The position numbers were made by a program, and so were the translations under genes. From NCBI RefSeq assembly GCF_026319365.1, contig NZ_JAPDMS010000004.1, positions 62,001 through 126,000 on the forward strand: a DNA stretch of 64,000 bases, written 5' to 3'. A model generated the notes under the pieces. That model had not been told where the DNA came from. It searched no databases and saw only the letters and a program-made list of their open reading frames with translations. Below, piece after piece: positions 55,518 to 64,000 of this stretch (positions are counted from its first letter, which is position 1; each line of letters begins with the position of its first letter). Source of the DNA: Methylophaga sp. OBS1 (lineage in GTDB: Bacteria > Pseudomonadota > Gammaproteobacteria > Nitrosococcales > Methylophagaceae).

Positions 55518-55895
55518 GTGATTCGACACTCTCTTATTATGCTTATGCTCGCGCTATCACCGCTGACGCTCGCTCAGGCAGACTCATTAAAAGCTGATAA
55601 ATTTATCAAGTTCGTGAAAGAGGCTGATGCCGACGCCAGCAGTGACTGTAATCAACGCGGCGGATTACGCGTTTTTATCATCAATGAACATCCCGACCAG
55701 ATAGTTGATATTCAGCTTGATCGCTATTTTGCAGAAGTCAGGCAACCCGGGCGTTCTATGTTCGCGCTGGAAAATGGTCACAAGCTGCCGCTGGGTTGCG
55801 ATATCGTCATGGACAGCCCGCAACGCTGGGAACTACTCGATGCTGAATTTATCAGCCGAAACCAGGCTGAAGCACGCTATGGGATGATTTATTAA
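55518..55895 (+). CDS. Small secreted hypothetical protein
   Basis: 125 aa from GTG 55518, with GGAG eight bases upstream. Residues 1-21 are a signal peptide (MIRHSLIMLMLALSPLTLAQA). The mature ~104 residues hold two cysteines (SDCNQRGG and LGCDIVMD) that could form a disulfide, with a beta-rich middle (LRVFIINEHPDQIVDIQLDRY). No family is recognised. It stands alone between the rimP operon and the tRNA gene, and transcripts from it should stop at the hairpin at 55908-55941 less efficiently than those from the other side. Confidence 0.75.
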   Translation: MIRHSLIMLMLALSPLTLAQADSLKADKFIKFVKEADADASSDCNQRGGLRVFIINEHPDQIVDIQLDRYFAEVRQPGRSMFALENGHKLPLGCDIVMDSPQRWELLDAEFISRNQAEARYGMIY

Positions 55896-55907
55896 CGCAC
55901 AACAAAA

Positions 55908-55941
55908 AAGGCTCAAAACAAGTCAACTTGTTTTGAGCCTT
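55908..55941 (-). terminator. Long hairpin terminator after tRNA-fMet
   Basis: A perfect 16-bp stem (AAGGCTCAAAACAAGT / ACTTGTTTTGAGCCTT) with a minimal loop, followed on the minus strand by a T-run (AACAAAAAAG on plus). It lies ~15 bases beyond the tRNA 3' end, so it ends that transcript, and it also faces the hypothetical protein gene. Confidence 0.9.
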
Positions 55942-55955
55942 CTGGTAATCAGTGT

Positions 55956-56032
<77 letters not shown>

Positions 56033-56085
56033 CCTGATTAGACTGCGCATTATACATAGCACCCTATGGCCATGCAAGACGATTT

Positions 56086-57492
56086 CTAATTTTCTTTTAA
56101 TTTTCTGGTCAGCGTATTTCTACCCCATCCCAATAGCTTGGCTGCTTCCTGACGCTTACCGGCAGTTTTCTCCAGCGCAACTTCCATCAATAGCTGCTCG
56201 ATCAATGGCACGACATCAGCCAGTGCGCCCTCCTGACCACTCAGGGCTTTATTCGCAGCCCATTGACGGAATAACTGCTGCCAGTCGCTGCCCTGCCTGT
56301 TACCGCTCTCTGCATGCTCAGCAGAGAGTTCCACCGGCAGGTCGTCCATTTGTACAACCTGACCTGGCGACATGACAGTTAACCAGCGGCAGGTATTCTC
56401 CAACTGACGAACATTACCGGGCCAGGGTAGTTGCGACAGATAGCTTTCTACCTCTGGTGATACGTTCTTGGTACCCATGTTTAATTCCTTGGCCGCCTTG
56501 TTAAGGAAGTAGGCCACCAGTGCCGGAATGTCTTCACGACGCTCCCTGAGAGAAGGAATATGAATTCGGATGACATTGAGACGATGGAATAAGTCCTCCC
56601 TGAAATCACCTCGTTCGACCAGTTTTTCCAGATTCTGGTGGGTGGCGGCAATGATACGGACATCGACTTTGACACCACTGTGACCACCAACCCGGAAAAA
56701 TTCGCCATCTGATAACACTCGCAACAAACGGGTCTGTAGTTCTATCGGCATATCACCGATTTCATCCAGAAACAGGGTGCCACCGTTGGCTTGCTCAAAG
56801 CGACCTTTGCGCTGGACATGTGCTCCGGTAAAAGCACCTTTTTCGTGACCGAACAGTTCGGACTCCAGCAACTCCTTGGGGATGGCAGCCATATTCAGTG
56901 CAATGAATGGCGACTGGCGTCTCGGGCTATGACGATGCAATGCCTGGGCAACCAATTCTTTACCGGTACCGGATTCACCATTGATCAGCACGGTGATGTT
57001 AGAGCGGGCCAAGCGACCTATCGCTCTGAAAACTTCCTGCATGGCCGGTGCTTCACCAACAATCTCGGCACCAAGATTAAAATCCTCTGACGGGCTTTTT
57101 TCCTGCTCCCTACTATGTGCCACGGCACGCTGAACCAACTCCACAGCCTCGTCCACATCAAATGGCTTAGGCAGATACTCAAAAGCCCCTCCTTCGTAGA
57201 CTGAGACGGCGCTGTCCAGGTCTGAATAAGCCGTCATAATGATCACCGGCAGTTCCGGATACCGTTGTTTGATTTCGGAGAGCAGTTGCAGACCGTCGAT
57301 ACCTGGCATGCGGATATCACTAATCAACACATCGGGCGCTTCTTCTCGCCCCTGTTTTAATTCATGTAAAACAACATCGGCTGTTTCAAAGGCGCGAACC
57401 GTGATATCTACCGCTTCCAGTGCTTTCTGCAAGACCCATCGTATGGACCGGTCATCGTCGACAATCCAGGCTATCGCTTTAGTGGCGTTCAC
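56086..57492 (-). CDS. ntrC: Nitrogen response regulator NtrC
   Basis: 468 aa. Receiver domain with acidic pocket DDD (12-14), phospho-acceptor Asp59 in ISDIRMPG and Lys in LPKPF (~109). AAA+ domain with Walker A GESGTGKELVAQAL (~172-185), sigma-54-contact loop GAFTGAH (~219) and Walker B-like GGTLFLDEIGDMP (~238-250). C-terminal Fis-type helix-turn-helix (AAKLLGWGRNTLTRKL). NtrC-P activates sigma-54 promoters such as that of glnA, found at 60972 here. The start overlaps the ntrB stop by 14 bases, giving coupled kinase/regulator synthesis. Confidence 0.97.
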   Translation of the reverse strand: MNATKAIAWIVDDDRSIRWVLQKALEAVDITVRAFETADVVLHELKQGREEAPDVLISDIRMPGIDGLQLLSEIKQRYPELPVIIMTAYSDLDSAVSVYEGGAFEYLPKPFDVDEAVELVQRAVAHSREQEKSPSEDFNLGAEIVGEAPAMQEVFRAIGRLARSNITVLINGESGTGKELVAQALHRHSPRRQSPFIALNMAAIPKELLESELFGHEKGAFTGAHVQRKGRFEQANGGTLFLDEIGDMPIELQTRLLRVLSDGEFFRVGGHSGVKVDVRIIAATHQNLEKLVERGDFREDLFHRLNVIRIHIPSLRERREDIPALVAYFLNKAAKELNMGTKNVSPEVESYLSQLPWPGNVRQLENTCRWLTVMSPGQVVQMDDLPVELSAEHAESGNRQGSDWQQLFRQWAANKALSGQEGALADVVPLIEQLLMEVALEKTAGKRQEAAKLLGWGRNTLTRKLKEN

Positions 57493-58534
57493 GTGCTAAC
57501 TCCAAAGGAAATATAACTGAGAAGATAGTCTGTCCCGGATGGCTATGACACGACACTGTGCCACCATTTCTCTGAACCAGATTCTGTACCAGATACAGTC
57601 CCAGACCGGTGCCATCAGCACGTCCGGTAACCAGTGGGTAAAATAGACTATCCTGTAAAGATTTAGGGATGCCGGGGCCGTTGTCTTCAATTTCAACTAA
57701 GACGCCCAGACGGTAATACTGTTTTTCAATTGTGATATTGCGCTGAATACGGGTACGCAGGGTAATCAGGCCAACACCGTTCATCGCCTGAACGGCATTG
57801 CGAACGATATTGAGAAATATTTGGATCAGTTGATCAAAGTCCGCATAGAGCTCGGGAATACTGGGGTCATAATCAATTTTAAACTTGAGCCGCTCGTCGA
57901 CTTCGATATCCACCAATTGTCTGACATGCTGCAGAACTTCATGAATATTCGTATCACGCTTTTCAGGATGCTGATTTGGCCCCAGCATACGATTCATCAA
58001 ATTCTGCAGACGGTCCGCCTCAGTAATGATGATTCTCGTGTATTCCTTCAGATCTTCTGAGTCAAGCTGTCGTTCCAAAAGTTGAGCCGCGCCTCGCAGG
58101 CCCCCCAGCGGATTCTTGATCTCGTGAGCCAACCCGCGGACAACCTGTTGCTGGGTATGCAGATTTTCGTCACGGTTGATTCTTTGCTGATAATCAAGCT
58201 GGGCCAGTTCCAGGATCAGGTAAGGTTCATCGATATCAAGCATTTTGATCGCACAATCAGCCAGAATCTCACCGCTGGCAGGCAGGAACAGGCGAACCTC
58301 ACGCTCTATCAGAGCCTGGCCGGTAGAAACCACCCTTCTGAGAGAGTGAATCAGCCGTTTTTCTCCCGGCAACAGTGTTTGCAGCGGGATATGTTCAGCC
58401 TGTCGTTGGCTGATTTCGAACAGGATTTCAGTGGCAGTGTTGATATAACAGACGCGCAGAGATGTATCCAGAACCAGAACGGCAGTCGTCAGGTTTTCCA
58501 GCACATCATTACTGGCAATGGCATTGTGACTCAT
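57479..58534 (-). CDS. ntrB: Nitrogen sensor kinase NtrB
   Basis: 351 aa from ATG 58534, chosen because it aligns with the length of the family N-terminus and has GAGTG nearby; ATGs at 58549 and 58555 are alternatives. A PAS domain (~8-100, LTTAVLVLDTSLRVCYINTA) is followed by the H-box VRGLAHEIKNPLGGLRGAA, whose His (~137) autophosphorylates. The HATPase domain has the N-box NIVRNAVQAM (~249) and DNGPGIP. There are no membrane helices: it is cytoplasmic and controlled by PII. The 14-base overlap with ntrC, and glnA nearby, confirm the identity. Confidence 0.96.
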   Translation of the reverse strand: MSHNAIASNDVLENLTTAVLVLDTSLRVCYINTATEILFEISQRQAEHIPLQTLLPGEKRLIHSLRRVVSTGQALIEREVRLFLPASGEILADCAIKMLDIDEPYLILELAQLDYQQRINRDENLHTQQQVVRGLAHEIKNPLGGLRGAAQLLERQLDSEDLKEYTRIIITEADRLQNLMNRMLGPNQHPEKRDTNIHEVLQHVRQLVDIEVDERLKFKIDYDPSIPELYADFDQLIQIFLNIVRNAVQAMNGVGLITLRTRIQRNITIEKQYYRLGVLVEIEDNGPGIPKSLQDSLFYPLVTGRADGTGLGLYLVQNLVQRNGGTVSCHSHPGQTIFSVIFPLELARERH

Positions 58535-58728
58535 TGTGATGGCACTCATGTACATGGTCAGCTGTTAGCAAAAAACGCTCCATTTATGGACGTTTTGCGT
58601 AACATAGCTGGTAAGCTGTTGATTGGTGGTAAAACTCACCTGCGCTGTGTAACAGACAAGTAGCTTTACTTCTGATTGCAGAGGCAATATAACACTAAAT
58701 CACCGCCTCATCGCACCAATAAGGTGCA

Positions 58729-59397
58729 TTAGTTGTTACCCGGAGATGGGCTTGGAGAAGGTGCCGGCGATGGCCTGCCACCAGTGGGTCCCGGTGGTGA
58801 TACGCCGGTATTTTGAGGTGAACCGCCTGTTGGACCAGGTGGTACCAGGTTGGAATTATTCTGTATTGAACTACGATGCAGTTGAAAACTGACACTCGCT
58901 GAGCTAGCCAGCGTATTTCCACTATCATCAACAATCAAGGCGAAAAGCGAATATGAGCCACGACTCAGATTGTTCAGCTGAAGTGTTGTGGACTGCTGCG
59001 GTTCAGATACCGCCTGACCATTGAGTTCGACAGCGATTCGGTGACCGCGCTCGACATCAAGTGCTGGCTCTACAATCATGCTAACAGTGACATCACCATT
59101 GTTAACCCAGATGCTTTCACCATCGGCAGGCGATGCGATACGAATCTGATAGTCGGGAATGTCGGCCTCGGTATCAGAGCCTGGTTGGTCATCACCCGGT
59201 GTTAACTTCAACAAATCATCTGTCTCAGCATCCTGCTGAATCGGGGTGTAGGTTGTTGTCGGCGGCAGTTCAACTTTTTCAGAACCCGGCTTAGGCTCAT
59301 CAGTGAACACAACATTACCGTTATCATCCACCCAACGGTAAATCTCCGCATGAACAGGAAGCAAAAAAAACAGCAGTAGCAGCGTAGTCGCTCTCAT
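58729..59397 (-). CDS. DUF4124 secreted protein between glnA and ntrB
   Basis: 222 aa from ATG 59397. Signal peptide (MRATTLLLLFFLLPVHAE), then the DUF4124 signature EIYRWVDDNGNVVFTDEPKP (~18-37), an Ig-like domain (~85-185, IRIASPADGESIWVNNGDV) and a Pro/Gly/Ser tail (VPPGPTGGSPQN). DUF4124 genes commonly sit between glnA and ntrBC in gammaproteobacteria, so the order is conserved, but no role in nitrogen metabolism has been shown. It is probably periplasmic. A bidirectional terminator (59445-59474) separates it from glnA. Confidence 0.88.
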   Translation of the reverse strand: MRATTLLLLFFLLPVHAEIYRWVDDNGNVVFTDEPKPGSEKVELPPTTTYTPIQQDAETDDLLKLTPGDDQPGSDTEADIPDYQIRIASPADGESIWVNNGDVTVSMIVEPALDVERGHRIAVELNGQAVSEPQQSTTLQLNNLSRGSYSLFALIVDDSGNTLASSASVSFQLHRSSIQNNSNLVPPGPTGGSPQNTGVSPPGPTGGRPSPAPSPSPSPGNN

Positions 59398-59444
59398 AAA
59401 TTGAAGAATAGGACGAAGCAAGCCGCGGCGCAACTGTCAGGCAT

Positions 59445-59474
59445 AAAAAAAGCGTCCCGGGGGACGCTTTTTTT
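59445..59474. terminator. Bidirectional terminator downstream of glnA
   Basis: AGCGTCCC / GGGACGCT hairpin flanked by A7 on the left and T7 on the right; the A/T runs can extend the stem. It ends the glnA transcript ~25 bases after its stop, so the DUF4124 and ntrBC genes depend on read-through or on their own promoters. Confidence 0.92.
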
Positions 59475-59498
59475 GTTGTCGAAACAGACTCGAGTGAA

Positions 59499-60908
59499 TT
59501 AAACGCTGTAGTACAGGTCGTATTCAGCCGGGTGAGTTTCCATACGCAGACGCGTCACTTCTTCCATCTTCAGCGCGATGTAACCGTCGATCATGTCGTC
59601 GGTGAATACACCACCTTCAGTCAGGAAGGCGCGGTCGGCATCAAGCGCTTCCAGCGCCATATCCAGAGAGTGGCATACGGTTGGAATTTCTGCTGCTTCT
59701 TCGGCTGGCAGGTCGTACAAGTCTTTGTCCATGGCATCGCCAGGGTGGATCTTGTTCTTGATACCGTCAAGACCAGCCATCAGCATGGCAGAGAATGCCA
59801 GGTATGGGTTGGCAGACGGATCAGGGAAGCGAACTTCGATACGACGTGCTTTCGGATTGCTGACGTATGGAATACGGATAGAAGCTGAACGGTTACGGGC
59901 TGAGTAAGCCAGCATAACAGGAGCTTCAAAACCCGGAACCAGACGTTTGTAGCTGTTGGTAGAAGAGTTAGTGAACGCGTTCAGGGCGCGGGCATGTTTG
60001 ATGATACCGCCGATATAGTACAGCGCAGTTTCAGACAGGCCACCGTATTTGTTACCGGAGAACAGGTTTTCACTACCTTTAGAAATAGATTGGTGGACGT
60101 GCATACCACTACCGTTATCACCCACCAGTGGTTTTGGCATGAAAGTCGCTGTTTTGCCATAAGCATGAGCCACGTTATGAACAACGTATTTCAGGATTTG
60201 CACTTCGTCCGCTTTTTTCACCAGGGTGTTGAATTTAACACCGATTTCGCACTGACCGGCAGTCGCGACTTCGTGGTGATGAACTTCAGTCACCAGACCC
60301 ATTTCTTCCATGGTCAGACACATGGCAGAACGGATGTCTTGCAGTGAGTCAACGGGAGGAACCGGGAAGTAACCACCTTTTACTTTAGGACGGTGACCCA
60401 TGTTGCCATCCGGGAAGACTTTTTCAGTGTTCCATGAAGATTCATCAGAATCCACTTTGTAGAAAGAACCTGAAATATCGCTGCCCCAGCGAACGTCATC
60501 CAGAATAAAGAATTCTGGTTCTGGACCGAAGAAAGCAGTATCAGCCAGACCGGTTGATTCCAGATACGCTTCAGCACGTTTAGCCACACTGCGTGGGTCA
60601 CGTTCGTAGCCTTGCATGGTGGCAGGCTCAACGATGTCACAACGAATGATCAGCGTGTTGTCATCCATGAACGGGTCCATGACCGCAGTTTCAGGATCCG
60701 GCATCAGAATCATGTCTGATTCATTAATGCCTTTCCAACCGGCAACAGAAGAGCCGTCGAACATTGCGCCTTCTGTGAAGGTATCTTCATCAATAGAATG
60801 CGCTGGATAAGAAACGTGTTGCTCTTTACCACGCGTATCGGTGAAACGGAAGTCAACGAATTTGACGTCCTCATCTTTGATCATTTGAAGCACATTTTCG
60901 ACAGACAT
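59499..60908 (-). CDS. glnA: Glutamine synthetase type I
   Basis: 469 aa, the length of E. coli GlnA. Beta-grasp N-domain ([20 protein letters not shown]), catalytic residues in [12 protein letters not shown] (~125-136), [14 protein letters not shown] (~208-221) and [15 protein letters not shown] [12 protein letters not shown] (~264-275), the Asn/Arg region NRSASIRIP (~338-346), and the adenylylation site Tyr in [12 protein letters not shown] (~397). It condenses glutamate and ammonia with ATP. The GSI-beta subclass is regulated by GlnE adenylylation. A sigma-54 promoter and GTGC dyads lie upstream, and ntrBC downstream. Confidence 0.98.
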   Translation of the reverse strand: MSVENVLQMIKDEDVKFVDFRFTDTRGKEQHVSYPAHSIDEDTFTEGAMFDGSSVAGWKGINESDMILMPDPETAVMDPFMDDNTLIIRCDIVEPATMQGYERDPRSVAKRAEAYLESTGLADTAFFGPEPEFFILDDVRWGSDISGSFYKVDSDESSWNTEKVFPDGNMGHRPKVKGGYFPVPPVDSLQDIRSAMCLTMEEMGLVTEVHHHEVATAGQCEIGVKFNTLVKKADEVQILKYVVHNVAHAYGKTATFMPKPLVGDNGSGMHVHQSISKGSENLFSGNKYGGLSETALYYIGGIIKHARALNAFTNSSTNSYKRLVPGFEAPVMLAYSARNRSASIRIPYVSNPKARRIEVRFPDPSANPYLAFSAMLMAGLDGIKNKIHPGDAMDKDLYDLPAEEAAEIPTVCHSLDMALEALDADRAFLTEGGVFTDDMIDGYIALKMEEVTRLRMETHPAEYDLYYSV

Positions 60909-60971
60909 TTAACTTCTCCAATTTTTAGAAACTGCACATTGCGTTGTGCAAAAAAACTCGCGACATAGTAC

Positions 60972-60988
60972 AGCAGAAATCAAGCCAA
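60972..60988 (-). promoter_or_regulatory. Sigma-54 promoter of glnA
   Basis: On the minus strand TTGGCTTGATTTCTGCT has GG and GC exactly ten bases apart (-24/-12). It lies about 64 bases before the glnA start, predicting a ~50-base leader. The NtrC protein encoded at 56086-57492 is the obvious activator. Confidence 0.8.
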
Positions 60989-61017
60989 CTTTCACTGTTA
61001 CGATAAATCAACCATTT

Positions 61018-61096
61018 AGGTGCAACTGCACCTTACGATAGCACTGTTATGGTGCACAAAAACAGGCTTATGGATCATTTTGGTGCTATGCACCAA
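61018..61096. promoter_or_regulatory. Cluster of GTGC dyads upstream of glnA (NtrC-site-like)
   Basis: Three dyads: AGGTGCAACTGCACCT (61018-61033), AGCACTGTTATGGTGCA (61040-61056) and TTGGTGCTATGCACCAA (61080-61096, reaching into the tusA-like stop). The middle one matches the NtrC pattern TGCAC-N7-GTGCA at all but one base. They lie ~55-135 bases before the predicted start site, a fitting distance for an enhancer. Confidence 0.65.
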
Positions 61097-61313
61097 CACG
61101 AACCGTAATTCGAATCTCATCTTCGTCCTGAACGGTCTCGATCACACTGTGACCATTGATACGGGCCCAGGCTGGAATATCATTTAATGCGCCGGGGTCA
61201 GTGCAAATAACCTCAACTTCATCACCAACCTGCATGCCTGCCACCTGGTTCTGCGTCTTGATCACAGGCATCGGGCAGAGCATGCGTCGTGCATCCAGTT
61301 GCTGACGGCTCAT
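61086..61313 (-). CDS. TusA/SirA-family sulfur carrier protein
   Basis: 75 aa from ATG 61313, overlapping the upstream PP-loop gene stop by four bases (ATGA). QQLDARRMLCPMPVIKTQNQ (~4-23) is the TusA motif, with the persulfide-carrying Cys in CPMPV. The length and VEVICTDPGALNDIPAWA (~34-51) follow the fold. TusA-like proteins relay sulfur to thiolation enzymes, DsrE-like proteins or molybdenum-cofactor enzymes. Coupling to a PP-loop ATPase with paired cysteines suggests the two work together in tRNA or cofactor thiolation. Confidence 0.92.
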   Translation of the reverse strand: MSRQQLDARRMLCPMPVIKTQNQVAGMQVGDEVEVICTDPGALNDIPAWARINGHSVIETVQDEDEIRITVRVGA

Positions 61314-62362
61314 ACGTACCACTCCTGCAGCACTTCTTCAGCACTGAGCGGCGCCGTCTTCACCTGCTGCCTTTGCTGATCGGGTGTGGCAATATCGAGT
61401 TCCACTTCATCCGCCGTCCGACCCTTACCGAAACGCGCCACTATCGCGGCAGCGAGTGGATATTGGTCCTGTTTGAGTTCGCCGTCAACCAGTGCCATCG
61501 GTCCGTTGTGACTGAGCGCATGGATACTGGTGTATTGCTTGCGATAGCCTTCCAGAAATTTACTTTCGCCGGCATCACGCGCGATGATAAGTTTGAATTT
61601 ATCATTCGGCCGGATGTGACGACCAACCTTGAGCAACATGATGTCATCAAGCTCATAGTCACGGCTGTTACGCGCCTGCCATAAATCAACCAGTTTATCG
61701 GAATAGCTCTTGTCGGTCAGGAAGCAACAGCCACCGGCCGGAGAAGCAAAATCATGAAGGCCGAACTGTTTGGCCAGCGCGATTTGTGGTTTACGGTTAC
61801 GGCCATGAAAGTCATAGAGTTTTTCACGATCCACCCAGCCTTCCCGCTCGGGCTTTGTCTCAGGAAGATTTTTCGCACACAGTGGCCTGAGTAGCAAATC
61901 ATCGGCACCCGATTCTTCAGAAATGATGGGCATGGTGAATTTACGCTGCGACATGGGCCGCTGACCAATTACTTCACCGGTGACGATAAAATCGAAACCG
62001 TCCTTGTGGTGCTGTTTAACCCACTCAACCGCTTTACCCACCATGAAAATTTTACAGTCAAGGCAGGGATTCATATTGGCGCCGTAACCGTGTTTAGGAT
62101 TGAGCAGCACATCCTTGTATTCTTCAATCACATCGACAATATGGAGTTTGATGCCGAGTTGTTCAGCGACCCACAGTGCATTATTCCGCTTCTGTTTTTC
62201 TTTGTCGTGATTGCGAATCGCATGCGTGTGGCCCTCGACACAGAAACCGGTGTAGAAATTGATACCCTCAACTTCAATCCCCTGTTCCTGCAGTACACGG
62301 ACTGCCAGCATGGAATCCAGGCCGCCGGAAATCAGGGCGACTGCTTTGTGTTGCTTTGTCAT
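61310..62362 (-). CDS. PP-loop ATPase, MnmA/ThiI-like thiolation enzyme
   Basis: 350 aa. The ATP-pyrophosphatase loop SGGLDSMLAVRV (~12-23) is followed by an adenine-binding region, and by cysteines in NPCLDCKIFMVG (~99-110) and AGGCCFLTDKSY (~210-221). In related thiolases such cysteines bind an iron-sulfur cluster or carry persulfide. Homologues are often labelled tRNA (5-methylaminomethyl-2-thiouridylate)-methyltransferase, an unreliable name. It is shorter than ThiI and lacks THUMP, and differs from MnmA (~370) in layout. Overlap with a TusA-like gene suggests sulfur is delivered by that protein. The exact nucleoside modified is unknown. Confidence 0.8.
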   Translation of the reverse strand: MTKQHKAVALISGGLDSMLAVRVLQEQGIEVEGINFYTGFCVEGHTHAIRNHDKEKQKRNNALWVAEQLGIKLHIVDVIEEYKDVLLNPKHGYGANMNPCLDCKIFMVGKAVEWVKQHHKDGFDFIVTGEVIGQRPMSQRKFTMPIISEESGADDLLLRPLCAKNLPETKPEREGWVDREKLYDFHGRNRKPQIALAKQFGLHDFASPAGGCCFLTDKSYSDKLVDLWQARNSRDYELDDIMLLKVGRHIRPNDKFKLIIARDAGESKFLEGYRKQYTSIHALSHNGPMALVDGELKQDQYPLAAAIVARFGKGRTADEVELDIATPDQQRQQVKTAPLSAEEVLQEWYV

Positions 62363-62373
62363 ATGTTTTAAAT

Positions 62374-63816
62374 CTAAGCTGTTCCGCCCACGGTTAGGGC
62401 ATCGACTTTTAAGGTGGGCTGTCCGACACCGACCGGGACGCTCTGACCTTCTTTACCACAGTTACCGACGCCGCTGTCGAGTTCCAGATCGTCGGCAACC
62501 ATCGAAATACGCTGCATGACTTCAGGGCCATTACCAATCAGCGTGGCGCCTTTCACCGGCGTCGTGATTTTGCCGTTTTCAATCAGGTAGGCTTCGCTGG
62601 TTGAAAACACAAATTTGCCGGAAGTAATGTCGACCTGACCGCCACCGAAGTTAACGGCATAAATACCCCTGTCCACCGACGCGATAACTTCTTCCGGCTT
62701 ACGGTCACCGGGCAGCATATAAGTGTTAGTCATGCGCGGCATCGGCAGATGCGCATAAGATTCACGGCGGCCGTTACCGGTACTTTTGGTACCCATCAGA
62801 CGTGCATTATGCTTATCCTGCATGTAGCCAACCAGACGCCCCTTCTCAATCAATGTGGTGTACTGACTGGCTTCACCTTCATCATCAATGTTCAGCGAAC
62901 CACGTCTGAATTCAAGGGTGCCGTCATCAACGACAGTACACAGAGGCGAAGCGACCATTTCACCCATTTTTCCGGAGAAAGTCGAGGTGCCACGACGGTT
63001 AAAATCACCTTCCAGGCCATGACCCACCGCTTCATGCAACAGTACGCCAGGCCAGCCACTACCAAGCACCACCGGCATGGTACCCGCTGGCGCAGCCACC
63101 GCTTCCAGGTTAACCAGGGCGATCCTCACTGCTTCCCGGGCATAAGCCTGGGCCAGATTGTTGTCACGGAAATAGCGATAATCCATTCTGCGGCCGCCAC
63201 CGGCACTACCGCGCTCACGGCGTCCATTGCTCTCGACGATGACGCTGACATTCATCCGGATTAATGGCCGTATATCACTACTGTAGGTCCCGTCACTGGC
63301 AGCAATCAAGACGCTGTCGAGCTCACCGGCCAGACTGACGTTAACCTGCTTGACACGGGAATCGGCTCTGCGCGCCGCGGCGTCAGCTTCATGCAGCAGC
63401 GCCAGTTTTTCTTCCACGCTCAGCGCCAGTATCGGGTCCTGACTGGCATATAACACGGGCGTGGTCTGACGTTTCCAGACCGCCACTGACTGCTCCTGCC
63501 CCTGCCGGGAAATCGCCTGAGCCGCACTCGCCGCCTGTTGCAAGGCCGGTAAGACCAGGTCATCAGAATAGGCAAAACCGGTTTTCTCACCGCTGCAGGC
63601 ACGCACACCGACGCCCTGCTCCAGATGGTAGCCACCATCCTTGATGATGCCATCTTCGAGTAACCAGCTTTCCTGACGGGACTGCTGAAAATACAAATCA
63701 GCATAATCAACGCCGCCGGTCATGGTGGAAGCCAGCGCATTCTCCAGGTCCTGCTCGGTCAGGCCGGCTGGCAGTAGCAGTTGCTGTTGGACTTGTTCGG
63801 AAATAGATGCTTTCAT
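62374..63816 (-). CDS. tldD: Metalloprotease TldD
   Basis: 480 aa from ATG 63816. The zinc-protease motif [16 protein letters not shown] lies at ~262-277 (HExxxH), with GWPGVLLHE before it and [20 protein letters not shown] (~352-371) and [20 protein letters not shown] (~380-399), all conserved TldD elements. TldD and TldE form a heterodimer that degrades unfolded peptides and matures some modified peptides (microcin B17, CcdA). The tldE (pmbA) gene is not in the window. The yhdP-like gene lies upstream on the same strand, as in E. coli and relatives. Confidence 0.96.
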   Translation of the reverse strand: MKASISEQVQQQLLLPAGLTEQDLENALASTMTGGVDYADLYFQQSRQESWLLEDGIIKDGGYHLEQGVGVRACSGEKTGFAYSDDLVLPALQQAASAAQAISRQGQEQSVAVWKRQTTPVLYASQDPILALSVEEKLALLHEADAAARRADSRVKQVNVSLAGELDSVLIAASDGTYSSDIRPLIRMNVSVIVESNGRRERGSAGGGRRMDYRYFRDNNLAQAYAREAVRIALVNLEAVAAPAGTMPVVLGSGWPGVLLHEAVGHGLEGDFNRRGTSTFSGKMGEMVASPLCTVVDDGTLEFRRGSLNIDDEGEASQYTTLIEKGRLVGYMQDKHNARLMGTKSTGNGRRESYAHLPMPRMTNTYMLPGDRKPEEVIASVDRGIYAVNFGGGQVDITSGKFVFSTSEAYLIENGKITTPVKGATLIGNGPEVMQRISMVADDLELDSGVGNCGKEGQSVPVGVGQPTLKVDALTVGGTA

Positions 63817-63860
63817 CAACTCAAGAATTGCCGTCGCTTTAAACTTAATATGATAGCAGA

Positions 63861-64000
63861 TTAAGGGATGGACTGGCCCGGTTCCGCCTTAGGTCCCAAC
63901 ACATTGAGGCGAGGGTCATTCCAGGGACCAGTCAATTGATAGCTGTAGCTGATAAGGTCAACAATTTCGCGATCAAAAACCTGTCCGGCAATTTTATCGA
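63861..64000 (-). CDS. YhdP/AsmA-like protein, C-terminal end (partial)
   Basis: The last 46 codons, running in from the window edge and ending at TAA 63861-63863. The translation includes [18 protein letters not shown], which matches the end of YhdP-type proteins (Y-x-I-S-G-P-W-x-x-P). YhdP is a large inner-membrane-anchored bridge-like protein moving phospholipid to the outer membrane. Position just before tldD supports the call. Only this fragment can be judged. Confidence 0.7.
   Translation of the reverse strand, partial: DKIAGQVFDREIVDLISYSYQLTGPWNDPRLNVLGPKAEPGQSIP

Overview
The window looks like a chromosomal segment of a marine, probably methylotrophic gammaproteobacterium; Methylophaga or a close relative is my best guess. 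The housekeeping order is gammaproteobacterial: initiator tRNA-fMet, then rimP-nusA-infB-rbfA-truB-rpsO-pnp, and glnA with a DUF4124 gene and ntrBC. The methylotroph signal is one subunit A homologue of the formyltransferase/hydrolase (formylmethanofuran dehydrogenase-like) complex, supported weakly by a PQQ-type sugar dehydrogenase. The genus is inference; no rRNA lies in the window.

Layout. 0-4.25 kb: end of a TonB-dependent receptor, a periplasmic binding-protein-like gene and a NarX-type histidine kinase, apparently one sensory operon closed by a terminator. 4.3-6.7 kb: aspartoacylase-like gene, rimK and a RimB-like retropepsin. 6.8-11.1 kb: a small Cys-containing membrane protein and a class-B succinate dehydrogenase/fumarate reductase operon. 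11.5-13.6 kb: metG. 13.9-18.1 kb: type IV pilin with a sigma-54 promoter, a PglL/O-antigen-ligase-like enzyme and a TPR/2OG-oxygenase protein. 18.2-23.9 kb: YdjM-like hydrolase, alanine dehydrogenase, SelO, sugar dehydrogenase, with dispersed repeats between them.

23.9-39.3 kb is the most distinctive region, a zinc-starvation island. It holds a Zur-type Fur-family repressor, two COG0523 GTPases, DUF1826, a DksA with the zinc-independent CxxT/CxxV signature, a ZrgA-like His-rich periplasmic protein with an FtsX-type ABC transporter and DUF3299 protein, a MerC-like membrane protein, a TonB receptor operon with an ABC ATPase and two ABC-2 permeases, and the orphan FhcA homologue. Five near-identical 15-bp palindromes of form TGATAYRNYRTATCA sit in front of these units (25824, 28501, 30307, 36349, 39258) and are the likely Zur operators. 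Together the genes would import zinc (outer and inner membrane), allocate it (COG0523), and keep transcription control (DksA2) and possibly one-carbon oxidation (FhcA) running when zinc is short.

39.3-46.3 kb: greB, a CheW-like protein with an inserted CZB zinc-binding domain, a short malate:quinone-oxidoreductase-like enzyme, a large acidic repeat protein whose signal-peptide part lies in another frame, and a Gly-rich repeat lipoprotein. 46.3-55.2 kb: the rimP-to-pnp translation/RNA operon. 55.5-61 kb: a small secreted protein, tRNA-fMet, ntrC, ntrB, a DUF4124 protein, and glnA with a sigma-54 promoter and GTGC-rich dyads. 61-64 kb: a TusA-like protein and PP-loop ATPase pair, tldD, and the 3' end of a yhdP-like gene.
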